NCBI GenBank assembly: GCA_958296175.1
Contig: OY282448.1
Coordinates: forward strand, 1,341,899 to 1,405,898
Length of the DNA: 64,000 nucleotides
Direction: 5' to 3'
Origin: an uncultured Chloroflexota bacterium
Lineage (GTDB): Bacteria; Chloroflexota; UBA11872
The notes under the pieces are model-generated. The model was not told the origin of the DNA. It saw only the letters and a list, made by a program, of their open reading frames with translations, and ran no database searches. Below are positions 7,573-16,921 of the stretch, piece after piece. Within the stretch, counting starts at the first letter, position 1; each line of letters opens with the position of its first letter. Made by a program: the position numbers and the translations under genes.

Positions 7573-10089
7573 ATGCAAGCCACGACCTCGGCCGCCGCCA
7601 GCTCCGGCGCCCCGCCGCCCGGGTGGTTGGGGCTGGGCCGGCCGTCCCGCGGCAGCCTGGTCTGGCTGGCCGCCGCCATGCTGCTCTTCACGGCGGCGGC
7701 GCTGCTGTTCACGTGGCCCCTGGCGCCGTCGGCCGCCGCGTCCGTGCCGTTCAAGCCCGGCGGCGATCAGCTCTGGATCATGGGCATTCTGGAATGGCAG
7801 CGCCGCGCGCTGGTCGAACAACCCGACCAGTTCTTCCGCGGCCACTTTTATTACGGCGCGGGCGCCGCGCTATTCGGCTCCGACCTGCTGCTGGGGCTGC
7901 TGCCCCTCTCGGCCGCCGCCGCCTGGCTGACCGGCAACCCGGCGCTGGCGTTCAACGCGGCCTACGTCGGCTCGTTCGTTCTGAATGCGCTGGCCATGTA
8001 CGCGGCGGCCTGCACGCTGACTGGCTCGCGGCCGGCCGCGCTGCTGGCCGGAGTCGTCTACGCCTATGCGCCGGCACAACTGGCGTATGTCAACCATCCC
8101 CAGCTGGCGGCGGCCTGGTGGTTGCCGCTGGCGGTGTCGTTCGGCGTGCGCTTCGCGCGCACCTTGCGCTGGACCGACGCCGCGGCGGCGGCGGCCATGG
8201 TCTGGGCGCAGGTCGTCACCAGCGCGCAGCTGGGGCTGCACGCCGCGCTTGCGCTGGCCGTGGTGGCCGGGCCGGCCGCGCTCTGGCACGTCGGCCGCCG
8301 CCGCGACTGGCGCCTGGCGCTGCGCCTGCTGGCCGTGGGGCTGGCCGCCGCGGCCGCGGTCGCCCCCATCGCCGCCGGCTATCTGGACTTTGCCGACGCC
8401 TGGCGCGCCGACCGCGACCTGTCGGAGGTGCGCGGCGGCTCGGCGCAGCTGACCGACTATCTGTCGCCCTCGGCCCGCCTGCGCTGGTACGACGGGCGCA
8501 CCGACGTGTTCCCCGCCGTGCCCATCGGCGAACGCCGCATCTTCCCCGGTGTCGTCGTGCCGCTGCTGGCGCTGGGCGGCATCGCGGCCGGCCTGGCGGC
8601 GCGCAACGGGCGGCGAAACCTGCGGAGCGCCACCCTGGCGCTGGGCGTGCTGGCGGTCGGCGGCGTGGTGCTGTCGCTCGGCCCGAACTGGCGCTGGGAC
8701 GGCCGCACCACCGAGGTCGAGCTGCCGTTCCGGGCGCTGTACGACCTGTTCCCGCCGTTTCGGGCCATTCGTGTGGCCGCCCGCTTCTCGCTGTTGGCCC
8801 ACGCAGCCGCCGCGCTGCTGGCCGGCGTGGGCCTGGCCGAGATAACGCGGCGCCTGCGGGTCCAGCCGCGGCTGGCGCCTCTGGCCGGCCTGGCCGTTGC
8901 CGGCCTCGTGATGCTGGAAGCCTGGCCCAACCCCATCCCCGTCTACCCGCTCCCCGAGCGCCCCGAGCTGCACGCGGCCCTGCGCCAGGCTCGGGACGGC
9001 CCCGTCCTGCTCGTGCCGCTGAACGCGGCCGAGGTCGAGCGCACCTGGGTCGCGGCCCTGGCGCGCTCGGGTCCGCTCGTCAACGGCTATTCAGGCCACA
9101 TCTGGCCGCAGACCTGGCACTTCCGCGACATGACCCAGGGCCGCGCGGTCTTCGAGGCGGCCGACCTGGCGGCCGCTCTGAGCGCCTTTGGCGTGCGCAC
9201 GGTCATTGTGGACGACGCCGTGCTGGGGCCAGGCGGCGGGCCCTTCTGGGCGGCGGTGCGCGCCAGTCCCCACGCGGCGGCGGCGGTCTCGCGCGGCGGC
9301 TTCACCAGCATCCGGCTGCGCCCGCCCCTGGAGCCGCCGTCGCGCGGCTGGGCCGATCTGCGCGCCGACGTCCTGGCCGCAACCGTGCCGCCGGCCGCCG
9401 GCATGATCAGCGCGCTGGTGCTGGAAAACACCGCCGACCGACCCTGGACGCCGCCCGGCAACTCCCGCGTGCGCACGCTGGAGCTGGTCTGGACCACGCC
9501 CGACGGCCGCGCGGCCATGCATGCCGCCTCCGACCTGCTGCCGCCGCCCTTCCTGCTGCGCGGCCAGGTGCATCGGCAGCCCTTGCACTTTTTTACGCCC
9601 CCAACGCCCGGCGACTACCGCCTGCGCGCGCACGTCGACGGCGTTCAGCTCTTCGACCGGCCCGTGCGCGTGGACGCCGCGCCCGCCATGGCGTTTCAGA
9701 ACAGCGCCCAGGGGTTGCGCGCCCGCCTGACTCTGCGCACCCCCGCGCGTTTCGAAACGCCGCCGGGCGAACCGCTGCCGCTGCACGTGGACGCGCTGAA
9801 CACCGGCCAGGTCCCCTGGGAAGAACCGGCCGTCATCCAGCTCGGTTGGCGCTACTTTCGGATCGAGGCCGACGGCTCGGAGCGGGAACTGCCGGAACTA
9901 GAGGGCCGCCTGCCGCTGCTGGCGCACGATTACACCCCCACCGCGCCAGGCGCCGGGTACGCCTTCGCCGGCGCCATGCCCGCCCCCACCGAGCCCGGCC
10001 GCTACGTCGCCCGCATCTCCATGCTGGCCGAACTGGTGGCCTGGTTCGACATCGCCCCAATCGAGGTGCAGGTACTGGTCGAGAGATAG
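7573..10089 (+). CDS. Large multipass membrane protein, GT-C/YfhO-like
   Basis: An 838-residue integral membrane protein. After a short cytosolic N-terminus there is a hydrophobic segment (LVWLAAAMLLFTAAALLFTW), then about ten further hydrophobic stretches to roughly residue 460. A large soluble extracytoplasmic domain of about 380 residues with beta-rich character follows. This layout, and FKPGGDQLWIMGILEW after the first segment, recall glycosyltransferase-C/YfhO-type proteins that use lipid-linked sugars, but I cannot identify a catalytic motif with confidence. The start is the ATG at 7573, 20 bases after the isomerase stop. Confidence 0.6.
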   Translation: MQATTSAAASSGAPPPGWLGLGRPSRGSLVWLAAAMLLFTAAALLFTWPLAPSAAASVPFKPGGDQLWIMGILEWQRRALVEQPDQFFRGHFYYGAGAALFGSDLLLGLLPLSAAAAWLTGNPALAFNAAYVGSFVLNALAMYAAACTLTGSRPAALLAGVVYAYAPAQLAYVNHPQLAAAWWLPLAVSFGVRFARTLRWTDAAAAAAMVWAQVVTSAQLGLHAALALAVVAGPAALWHVGRRRDWRLALRLLAVGLAAAAAVAPIAAGYLDFADAWRADRDLSEVRGGSAQLTDYLSPSARLRWYDGRTDVFPAVPIGERRIFPGVVVPLLALGGIAAGLAARNGRRNLRSATLALGVLAVGGVVLSLGPNWRWDGRTTEVELPFRALYDLFPPFRAIRVAARFSLLAHAAAALLAGVGLAEITRRLRVQPRLAPLAGLAVAGLVMLEAWPNPIPVYPLPERPELHAALRQARDGPVLLVPLNAAEVERTWVAALARSGPLVNGYSGHIWPQTWHFRDMTQGRAVFEAADLAAALSAFGVRTVIVDDAVLGPGGGPFWAAVRASPHAAAAVSRGGFTSIRLRPPLEPPSRGWADLRADVLAATVPPAAGMISALVLENTADRPWTPPGNSRVRTLELVWTTPDGRAAMHAASDLLPPPFLLRGQVHRQPLHFFTPPTPGDYRLRAHVDGVQLFDRPVRVDAAPAMAFQNSAQGLRARLTLRTPARFETPPGEPLPLHVDALNTGQVPWEEPAVIQLGWRYFRIEADGSERELPELEGRLPLLAHDYTPTAPGAGYAFAGAMPAPTEPGRYVARISMLAELVAWFDIAPIEVQVLVER

Positions 10090-10332
10090 GAGGCGCCGCC
10101 AGCGGCCGGCGGCTTGCGGCCGGCGGCCAGTCGATTGCCGCCAGCAACCTGTGATCAGCCGCCAGCAACCTGTGATCAGCGGCCAGCAACACGTGGACGG
10201 CGGATCACAACGAGCGCGAATCGCCGCAGGTTGCATCCCCATCGCCGCCGCCGCGCTCCCACCAACGTCGATCCACATCCCCAATCCACAATCACCAATC
10301 CACAATTCCCACCAAGTGCCATACTTCCCCCC
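10090..10332. repeat. Gap with 21-bp tandem repeat and CAATCC array
   Basis: Between the membrane protein and gltX, 10141-10161 and 10162-10182 are two copies of CAGCAACCTGTGATCAG with flanks, plus a partial third copy. 10270-10300 is a short run of CAATCCACAATC units of the kind that also flank 60.8-61.2 kb. CCATACTT near 10317 could be a -10 element for gltX. Confidence 0.6.
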
Positions 10333-11802
10333 ATGACCCAGCCGCTGCGCGTGCGCATGGCGCCAAGCCCCACGGGGGACCTGCACGTGGGCGGCGCGCG
10401 CACTGCCTTGTTCAACTACCTCATGGCGCGCCGCGCCGGCGGGTCGTTCGTCTTGCGCGTCGAAGACACCGACGCGCTCCGCAGCGACCCCGCGAAGGAA
10501 GCCGGCATCTACGACGGCCTGCGCTGGCTGGGACTGCACTGGGACGAAGGCCCAGACATTGGGGGACCCTACGGCCCCTACCGCCAGAGCGAGCGCGGCG
10601 AGGTCTACCGCGAGGCCGTGGGTGCGCTGCTGGACAGCGGGCAGGCCTATTACGACTACACCACCGCCGAGGAGCGCGCCGCCGAACGCGAGCGCCAGCG
10701 CGCCCAGGGCCAGACCCAGCGCTACTCCGGCATGGGCCGCCGCTTCAGCGCCGCCGACATCGCGCGCCGCCAGGCGGCCGGCGTGGTGCCGGCGGTCAGG
10801 TTCCGCTCCGAATCGCGCTCCGTCAGCTTCCACGACGTGGTGCTGGGCAGCATCACGGTCGGCCCCGACGACGTGGACGACTTCGTGATCGCCCGCGGCG
10901 ACGGCTCCGCCTTGTACAACCTGGCCGTGACCGTGGACGACCACTACATGCGCATCAGCCACGTGGTGCGCGGCAGGGACCACGTGTCCAACACCTTCCG
11001 GCAGGTGCTGCTTTACCAGGCGCTGGGCTGGCCGCCGCCGGTGTTTGCGCACCTGCCGCTGGTGGTCGACCTCCGCCGCCAGAAGTTCTCCAAGCGCGAC
11101 GGCGCGCAGTGGGTCGGCGCTTACCGCACGCAGGGCTACCTGCCCGAAGCCATGCTCAATTTCCTCATCTTCCTGGGCTGGGCGCCGGGCGACGAACGCG
11201 AAATCTTCAGCGTGGACGAACTGACCGCCGAGTTTCGCCTGGAGCGCGTGAACCGCGCCGACGCCGTCTTCGACGTGCAGCGGCTGGACTATTTCAACGG
11301 CGTCTGGATACGAAGGCTGGACGTAGACGACCTGGCCGCGCGTGCGCGGCCGTACGCCGCCCGGGGCGGGCTGACCGTCGCGCCCGACCAGCACGAGTAC
11401 TTCGCTGCCGGTCTGGCGCTCGAACAGGAGCGCCTCTCACACCTCAGCCAGACCGCCGACCTCATGGACTTCTTCTTCGACGACGCGCTGCAGCCGGACA
11501 TGCGGCAGGTGCGCTTCCGGCGGCACGACCCGGCCGCCGCGGCCGCGGCGCTGCGGCGCGTTGCCGAGCTGGTGCGCACCGTCGACCCCTTCGACGACCC
11601 CACGCTGGAGGCCGCCATGCGCGCGCTGGCGGCGGAGCTGGGCTGGAAGGCCGGCGACTTGTTCATGCCCGTGCGCGTGGCCGTCACCGGACGCCGCGCC
11701 ACGCCGCCGCTGTTTGCCACCATGGCCGTCCTCGGCCGCCAGCGCTGTCAGGAACGCCTGCGCCGCGCGCTCGCCTCGCTGGCGGAGTGCTCGGCGCCCT
11801 GA
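10333..11802 (+). CDS. gltX: Glutamate--tRNA ligase
   Basis: A 489-residue class I aminoacyl-tRNA synthetase charging tRNA-Glu (and possibly tRNA-Gln, if the cell uses the amidotransferase route). The HIGH-type signature lies in MAPSPTGDLHVGGARTAL near residues 9-26, and the KMSKS-type loop is KFSKRDG near residue 256. The rest follows the bacterial GluRS plan, including the C-terminal helical anticodon-binding region. The length is typical (about 470-490). ATG at 10333 puts RVRMAPSPTG at the usual N-terminal distance. Confidence 0.95.
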   Translation: MTQPLRVRMAPSPTGDLHVGGARTALFNYLMARRAGGSFVLRVEDTDALRSDPAKEAGIYDGLRWLGLHWDEGPDIGGPYGPYRQSERGEVYREAVGALLDSGQAYYDYTTAEERAAERERQRAQGQTQRYSGMGRRFSAADIARRQAAGVVPAVRFRSESRSVSFHDVVLGSITVGPDDVDDFVIARGDGSALYNLAVTVDDHYMRISHVVRGRDHVSNTFRQVLLYQALGWPPPVFAHLPLVVDLRRQKFSKRDGAQWVGAYRTQGYLPEAMLNFLIFLGWAPGDEREIFSVDELTAEFRLERVNRADAVFDVQRLDYFNGVWIRRLDVDDLAARARPYAARGGLTVAPDQHEYFAAGLALEQERLSHLSQTADLMDFFFDDALQPDMRQVRFRRHDPAAAAAALRRVAELVRTVDPFDDPTLEAAMRALAAELGWKAGDLFMPVRVAVTGRRATPPLFATMAVLGRQRCQERLRRALASLAECSAP

Positions 11803-11833
11803 GTCCCATCATGCGCGCGCCCGCCAGCCTGAG

Positions 11834-12976
11834 ATGCTCGCGTGCGCAGGAATGACGGACGCGGCTGACCCCATGCGCGGGCGCGCCGTCTCCTTCCGAG
11901 CGCACGAGCAGCAGCCGCTGGGCGAACGCGTGCGCGTGGAGGTCGATGGGCGTCTGGTGAGCTGGATGCAGACCTACCACGTGCGCCACCGCCTGCGCGG
12001 CGCGGTGCTGCCCAGCTGCGGCGTGGTGGGCGTGCACACGGCCGACGCCGACCAGCGCCGCGGCCACATGCGGTTCATGCTGGAGGCCGTGCTCGACCGC
12101 GCCGCCGCGCGCGGCTATCCCCTCTCCACGCTCCACGGCGTCCCCGACCTCTACCACCGTTGGGCCTACGCCACCGTGATGCCCGAATTCCGGCTCACCG
12201 TTGCCGCTGCCGAGGCGGCGGCGGTTCCGCAGACCCAGCGCACGCGGCCGGGAACGCTGGACGACTATCCGGCCATCGTGGAGCTGTACAACCGCGAGAC
12301 CGCCAATCTGAGCGGGTCGCGCGTGCGCGACCCGCATCGGCGGCACGGCCCCCGCCAGGGCGTCGACTTCGCGCGGTACGAAACGCTGACGACGGTCGTC
12401 CTGGACGGCCGCGGGCGGCTGAGCGGCTACACCACGCGCAACGAAACGACCAACGACCTTATCGTGGCCGACGCCCAGGCCGCCTCGACCGCCGCCGCCG
12501 CCGCCGTGATCGCCAGCGCCGCCGCCGAGGCGCTCGACCTCCAGGTCGAGCGCCTGCACTTCCACGTGCACCCCCAAAGCCGCGTCGGGCGCTACCTGCG
12601 CAACCTCGACCTGACGATGGAAACCCGGCGCCCGGTGGGCCAGGCGCAGATGGCGCGGCTCAACCTGCCCGGCGAGGTGCTGGCGGCCGTGCAGCCCCAC
12701 GTGACCCGGCGCGCCCGCGCGCTGCCCGCCCCACACCCGTCACGGATTGACATAACCACCGAGTTGGGTTCGGGAACGCTGTCGCTGGACGGTCAGGCGC
12801 CTGCGCGCGCCGTGCATCTGCCCGCGGCCCGTCTGGCCGAACTCCTCTTCGGCTACCGCAGCGCCGACGATCTGCGCGCCGTCCACGGCCTCGACCTCCC
12901 CCGCAGCGACGCCGCCCTCCTCGACGCCCTCTTCCCCCCGACGGAGTCCTACTGCTACTGGCCAGACCGCTACTGA
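11834..12976 (+). CDS. Eis-like GNAT N-acetyltransferase
   Basis: About 380 residues. The N-terminal domain has the acetyl-CoA-binding pattern of the Eis family: VGVHTADADQRRGHMRFMLE (normally V.P..RR.G....L), followed by LSTLHGVPDLYHRWAYATVMPEFRL, which matches the 'Y.rfGY' region. The C-terminal part resembles the sterol-carrier-like domain of Eis proteins. Known members acetylate amines of aminoglycosides, proteins or other small molecules; the substrate here is unknown. The start is uncertain: in-frame ATGs at 11834, 11852 and 11873 are all plausible. Confidence 0.65.
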   Translation: MLACAGMTDAADPMRGRAVSFRAHEQQPLGERVRVEVDGRLVSWMQTYHVRHRLRGAVLPSCGVVGVHTADADQRRGHMRFMLEAVLDRAAARGYPLSTLHGVPDLYHRWAYATVMPEFRLTVAAAEAAAVPQTQRTRPGTLDDYPAIVELYNRETANLSGSRVRDPHRRHGPRQGVDFARYETLTTVVLDGRGRLSGYTTRNETTNDLIVADAQAASTAAAAAVIASAAAEALDLQVERLHFHVHPQSRVGRYLRNLDLTMETRRPVGQAQMARLNLPGEVLAAVQPHVTRRARALPAPHPSRIDITTELGSGTLSLDGQAPARAVHLPAARLAELLFGYRSADDLRAVHGLDLPRSDAALLDALFPPTESYCYWPDRY

Positions 12977-13093
12977 GCACCCGTCCCGCCCACCTCCCGC
13001 CAGAGGCAAGCAGTCACAGCCAGCAGAGCCGCACCCGGGGGGCAACGGCGGCGCGAAAGTCCCCAGCCGCCAGCGCAGCCCGGATTCCCCAGC

Positions 13094-14242
13094 TCAGCCC
13101 GGATTCGCCGGCTCGGGCCGGGCTTGCAGCGTCGAGGTCAGATCCAGCGTCTCGTTCGCGCGGCTGACGCGGAAGGTGATCGGGTCGCCGACGCGCAGCG
13201 CGTCCACGGCCTCGGACAGCGTGAAGCCGCGCGTCAGCGTTTGGCCGTTGACGGCCAGGATGACGTCGCCGCCGCGCAGGCCGGCGGCGCGCGCCGTGGA
13301 GTCCGCCACGACCTGGCCCACGGCCGCGGCGAACGGGAACGGCGAGTCGGCAAACATCTCGCGGTTCGGGTCGATGACCGTGTAGCGAATTCCCAGGAAG
13401 CCGCGCGCCACGGCGCCGGTGGACTCCAGCTCCGCCAGCCGTTGCGCCACGGGCGTAATCGCCACTGCAAACCCGATGCTGTTGGCGGAGCTGTCCACCG
13501 CCATGCTGATGCCGACCACGCGCCCGTCGGTGGTCACCAGCGGCCCGCCGCTGTTGCCCGGGTTGATGGCGGCGTCGGTTTGAATCACGCCGCGGAACGG
13601 GATGTTCAGCTGGCCGATATTCGTGCGCATCGGGCGCGGGACGCTGCGGTCCATGCCGCTGACGACGCCGAAGGAGACGGAGTGACGGAAGTTCGAGGGG
13701 CTGCCAATGGCGAACACGGGCTCGCCCACGCGCACCTCGTCGCTGCGGCCAAGCTCCAGGAATGGGAAGGGGCCGCCGTCCACTTCCAGCACCGCCACGT
13801 CGCCCCACACGTCGCGCCCCACCACGGTCGCGTCCAGGCGCCGGCCGTCCAGCAGTTCCACGCGCACCTGCGGGTCGGCGGACTCGGGCACGATGTGCGC
13901 GCTGGTCAAGATACGGCCGTCGGCGTTGTAAAAGAACCCGGTGCCCGCGCCCGAGCGCCCCTCGGCGAAGGGAGCGGCGCGCGACTCGATGGTCACGACC
14001 GCCGGCAGCAGACGCTCGACCAGATCGGCGTACGAGGGCGGCGCGCCCGCCGCCGCCGCGACAGCGGCGATGGGCGCCGGGGTCGGCGCCAGGGCCGGCA
14101 CGGGGGCGCCGCTGCTGGCGCGGCCGGCAATGAACCCGGTCAGCGCCCCGCCGCCGGCGCCCAGCAGCAGGCTCAGCGCAACCGCGGCGGCAAGCAGCCG
14201 CGGGCGTCGGTTCGTGCGCGCGGGCGTTGGCGATGCGTCCAT
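13094..14242 (-). CDS. HtrA/DegP-family serine protease with PDZ domain
   Basis: A 382-residue membrane-anchored trypsin-like protease for envelope quality control. ATG at 14242 is preferred because the longer frame runs through the promoter. A short cytosolic segment is followed by one transmembrane helix (LLAAAVALSLLLGAGGGALT), an Ala/Pro linker, and the protease domain. That domain has the triad His in TSAHIV, Asp in WGDVAVLEV and Ser in NPGNSGGPL. A single C-terminal PDZ domain begins at about RGFLGIRY and includes AAGLRGGDVILAVNGQ. It is transcribed leftward, away from the amidase gene at 14375. Confidence 0.9.
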   Translation of the reverse strand: MDASPTPARTNRRPRLLAAAVALSLLLGAGGGALTGFIAGRASSGAPVPALAPTPAPIAAVAAAAGAPPSYADLVERLLPAVVTIESRAAPFAEGRSGAGTGFFYNADGRILTSAHIVPESADPQVRVELLDGRRLDATVVGRDVWGDVAVLEVDGGPFPFLELGRSDEVRVGEPVFAIGSPSNFRHSVSFGVVSGMDRSVPRPMRTNIGQLNIPFRGVIQTDAAINPGNSGGPLVTTDGRVVGISMAVDSSANSIGFAVAITPVAQRLAELESTGAVARGFLGIRYTVIDPNREMFADSPFPFAAAVGQVVADSTARAAGLRGGDVILAVNGQTLTRGFTLSEAVDALRVGDPITFRVSRANETLDLTSTLQARPEPANPG

Positions 14243-14259
14243 AGGCCTGACAGACGTCA

Positions 14260-14278
14260 CTCGAATGATTCGAGTATA
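14260..14278 (-). promoter_or_regulatory. htrA promoter -10 box abutting a palindrome
   Basis: On the minus strand TATACT (14278-14273) looks like a -10 element. The perfect inverted repeat CTCGAATGATTCGAG (14260-14274) starts at its downstream edge, placing a candidate operator over the transcription start of the HtrA gene. No convincing -35 is present; ACAATT lies 18 bases upstream. Autogenous or stress-linked control is inference. Confidence 0.4.
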
Positions 14279-14374
14279 GGCGCGGCCCCTCGGGCGAATT
14301 GTTTCACGTCTCACACGGCCGCCCCAGACCCTGCGCCGCTAGACTGGCGGCGGCAAAACCGACCCCGAGGCGCC

Positions 14375-15244
14375 GTGCGCGACTTTCGGCTGGCGCTCGC
14401 CCAGATCAAGCCGACCCTGGGCGATCTGGAACGCAACCTGGAACGGCACCTGGACTTCGTGGACCGCGCCGCGGCCGCGGGCGCGGACCTGGTGGTGTTC
14501 CCCGAACAGTCGCTGACCGGCTATTTCCTCAGCGACCTGGTGGCCGACGCGGCGCTGCGCCGCGGCGCGGAGCTGCTGCAGCCGCTGCGCCAGGCCAGCC
14601 GCGGCATCGACGTCATCTTCGGGTTCGTGGAAGAAACCGACGACCATCGGTTCCTTCCCGCGGCCGCCTATCTGCATCACGGCGAGTTCGCGCACGTGCA
14701 TCACAAGGTCTATCTGGTGACCTACGGCCTGTTCGACGAGGCGCGCGACCTGGCCGCGGGCAGCTCCGTGCGCGCCTTCGACACGCGCTTCGGCCGCCAG
14801 GCCATGCTGATCTGCGAAGACCTGTGGCACCCCACCACCGCCAGCATCGCGGCCGCCGACGGCGCCGACGTGATTCACGGGCTGTCCAGCAGCCCCGGCC
14901 GCGGCGTGGCGGGCGGCCGCGGCCAGCTGGGCTCCGCCGAGACCTGGCGCCGCCTCAACCGCTGCTACGCCCAGCTGCACGTCTGTTACGTGGCGCATTG
15001 CAACCGCGTGGGGTTCGAGGACGGCGTCAACTTCTGGGGCGGGTCCGAGGTGATCGGGCCGGACGGCGAGCCGCTGGCGCGCGCGCCCGAGTTCGAGGAG
15101 GCGCTGATCGTGGCCGACCTGCAGGATGCGGCGCTGCGGCGGCAGCGCGCCCGCCTGCCGCTGCGCCGCGACGAAGACCCGGCGCTCAACAGCCGCGAGT
15201 TCGCGCGCCTCGCCGCCCGGCGGTATCAGACGGATGCCGGCTGA
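14375..15244 (+). CDS. Carbon-nitrogen hydrolase, glutaminase half of NAD synthetase
   Basis: A 289-residue nitrilase-fold amidase with the catalytic triad Glu44 (VVFPEQSLTGY), Lys near 110 (HHKVYL) and Cys near 147 (MLICEDLWHP). The N-terminus (FRLALAQIKPTLGDLERNL) and CEDLWHP are characteristic of the glutaminase domain of glutamine-dependent NAD synthetases. It would release ammonia from glutamine for the synthetase encoded by the next gene, which overlaps it by 11 bases. In most bacteria the two domains are fused. GTG at 14375 follows CCGAGG. TAGACTGGCGGC at 14340 may contain the -10. Confidence 0.85.
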   Translation: MRDFRLALAQIKPTLGDLERNLERHLDFVDRAAAAGADLVVFPEQSLTGYFLSDLVADAALRRGAELLQPLRQASRGIDVIFGFVEETDDHRFLPAAAYLHHGEFAHVHHKVYLVTYGLFDEARDLAAGSSVRAFDTRFGRQAMLICEDLWHPTTASIAAADGADVIHGLSSSPGRGVAGGRGQLGSAETWRRLNRCYAQLHVCYVAHCNRVGFEDGVNFWGGSEVIGPDGEPLARAPEFEEALIVADLQDAALRRQRARLPLRRDEDPALNSREFARLAARRYQTDAG

Positions 15245-16091
15245 CCCCAGCCTGCGCGCGCGCGCGCAGGCTGGCCTCCAGCTGGACGCCGGCCTCGTCT
15301 GCCGCGTGTTGGAAGCCTTCATCCGCGACGAGATTGGCAAGTTCGGCATCCAGCGCGCCGTGGTGGCCGTGTCGGGCGGCATCGACTCGGCCGTGAGCTG
15401 TGCGCTCGCGGCCCGCGCGCTGGGCCCCGCCCAGGTGCGCGCCGTGCTCCTGCCCTACCGCACCAGCAACCCGGCCAGCCGCGCCGACGCCGAGACCCTG
15501 GTGGAACGCCTGGGCGTGTCGTCCGTGGTGATCGACATTTCGGCCGCCGTCGACGGCCTGCTGCGCGAGCTGGACGACGACCCCTCGCCGCTGCGGCGCG
15601 GCAACGTCATGGCCCGCGCCCGCATGATGGCGCTTTACGACCAGTCGGAAGCCTTTGGCGGCCTGGTGGTGGGCACCAGCAACAAGACCGAGCTGCTGCT
15701 GGGCTACGGCACCCAGTTCGGCGACATGGCCAGCGCCGTGAACCCCATCGGCGATCTCTATAAGACGCAGGTGCAGGCGCTGGCGGAGGCGCTGGACGTC
15801 CCGTGCGCCATTCGCGAGAAGGCGCCCAGCGCCGACCTGTGGGCGGGCCAGTCCGACGAAGAGGAACTGGGCTTCGGCTACGCCCCCGCCGACCAGGCGC
15901 TCTACCTGCTGATCGACGAGATGTACCGCCCCGCCGACCTGACGGCCGCCGGATTCGACGCCGCGCTCGTGTGCGACCTGCAGCGCCGCGTGGTGCGCTC
16001 GCAGTTCAAGCGCCGCCTGCCCGTCATCGCCAAACTCTCGAACCGTACTATCGACCGCGACTTTCGCTATCCGCGCGATTGGGGGCGTTGA
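15234..16091 (+). CDS. nadE: NAD synthetase (ammonia-dependent type domain)
   Basis: A 285-residue enzyme that amidates deamido-NAD with ATP, the last step of NAD synthesis. The PP-loop is SGGIDSA at residues 47-53. VGTSNKTELLLGYGTQFGD and EKAPSADLWAGQSDEEELGF are the conserved NAD-synthetase motifs near residues 145 and 200. ATG at 15234 lies inside the end of the amidase gene, so the two are translationally coupled and probably form a complex passing ammonia. A leading RARAQAG stretch precedes the domain. Confidence 0.92.
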   Translation: MPADPSLRARAQAGLQLDAGLVCRVLEAFIRDEIGKFGIQRAVVAVSGGIDSAVSCALAARALGPAQVRAVLLPYRTSNPASRADAETLVERLGVSSVVIDISAAVDGLLRELDDDPSPLRRGNVMARARMMALYDQSEAFGGLVVGTSNKTELLLGYGTQFGDMASAVNPIGDLYKTQVQALAEALDVPCAIREKAPSADLWAGQSDEEELGFGYAPADQALYLLIDEMYRPADLTAAGFDAALVCDLQRRVVRSQFKRRLPVIAKLSNRTIDRDFRYPRDWGR

Positions 16092-16093
16092 CC

Positions 16094-16921
16094 ATGCCAG
16101 CATTCAGTCTTGCCGCCGCTATGTGGGGCGACGGCCGCTCCTTCGACGAGATCGTGGCCGAGGTGGCCGCCGCCGGGTTCGACCAGTGCGAACTGTTTGC
16201 CAGCGCCAATCTGGACGACGACCTGAGCGCCGCGGATCGGCGCCGGGCGCTCAACCGGCACGGCGTCCGCGTGCGCACCGTGCACGCCGAAATCGGGCGC
16301 GTCGACCTTGCGGCCCTGGACGAAGACGCGCGCCGCGCGCACGTCGCGGCCGTGGCCGCCTGCCTGGAACCGATGGCCGAGCTGGGCGGGTTTGCCGCCA
16401 TCGTGCACCCCACGGGGTCCTCGTCCCTCGGCGAGTTCGTGGAGGCGGACCTGCAACGCCGCACGGCCGCCTTCCGCCGCTCGCTGGACGCGCTGTGTGC
16501 GCAGGCCGACCGGCTGGGCGTGCGCATCGCCTGCGAAAACCTGCAACACAAGCACGAGCCGCGCCCCCTGTGCCGCATGGAGGAGCTGCGCGCCGTGGTC
16601 GACCACTATCCCCCCACCGTCGGCATCTGCCTGGACACCGGGCACGCGCACAACAACGGCCTGGACCCCGCCGACGAAGCGCGCATCGCCGGCGAACGGC
16701 TGATTGCGCTGCACTTCCAGGACACCGACGCGCTGGAAGACCGCCACTGGATTCCAGGGCAGGGCACCATCGACTGGCGCCGCGTGCTGGCCGCGCTGGT
16801 CGAGATCGACTTCCGCGGCGCCCGCACGTTCGAACTCGCCGCCCGCGGCGCCACCCCAGCGCAGGTCGCCGCCCAAGCCCGCCGCGTCGCCAACGCCTGG
16901 ACCGCCGGCCAAATCCCCTAA
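16094..16921 (+). CDS. Sugar phosphate isomerase/epimerase-like TIM barrel
   Basis: A 275-residue member of the xylose-isomerase-like TIM-barrel superfamily. It starts two bases after the nadE stop, so is probably co-transcribed. The metal-site residues are recognisable: Glu in IACENLQHK, Asp in GICLDTGHAHNN, His in IALHFQDTD and Glu in TFELAARG. The HAHNNG segment and the (H)FQDT motif resemble endonuclease-IV-like epimerases. No role in NAD synthesis is implied. Confidence 0.75.
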   Translation: MPAFSLAAAMWGDGRSFDEIVAEVAAAGFDQCELFASANLDDDLSAADRRRALNRHGVRVRTVHAEIGRVDLAALDEDARRAHVAAVAACLEPMAELGGFAAIVHPTGSSSLGEFVEADLQRRTAAFRRSLDALCAQADRLGVRIACENLQHKHEPRPLCRMEELRAVVDHYPPTVGICLDTGHAHNNGLDPADEARIAGERLIALHFQDTDALEDRHWIPGQGTIDWRRVLAALVEIDFRGARTFELAARGATPAQVAAQARRVANAWTAGQIP

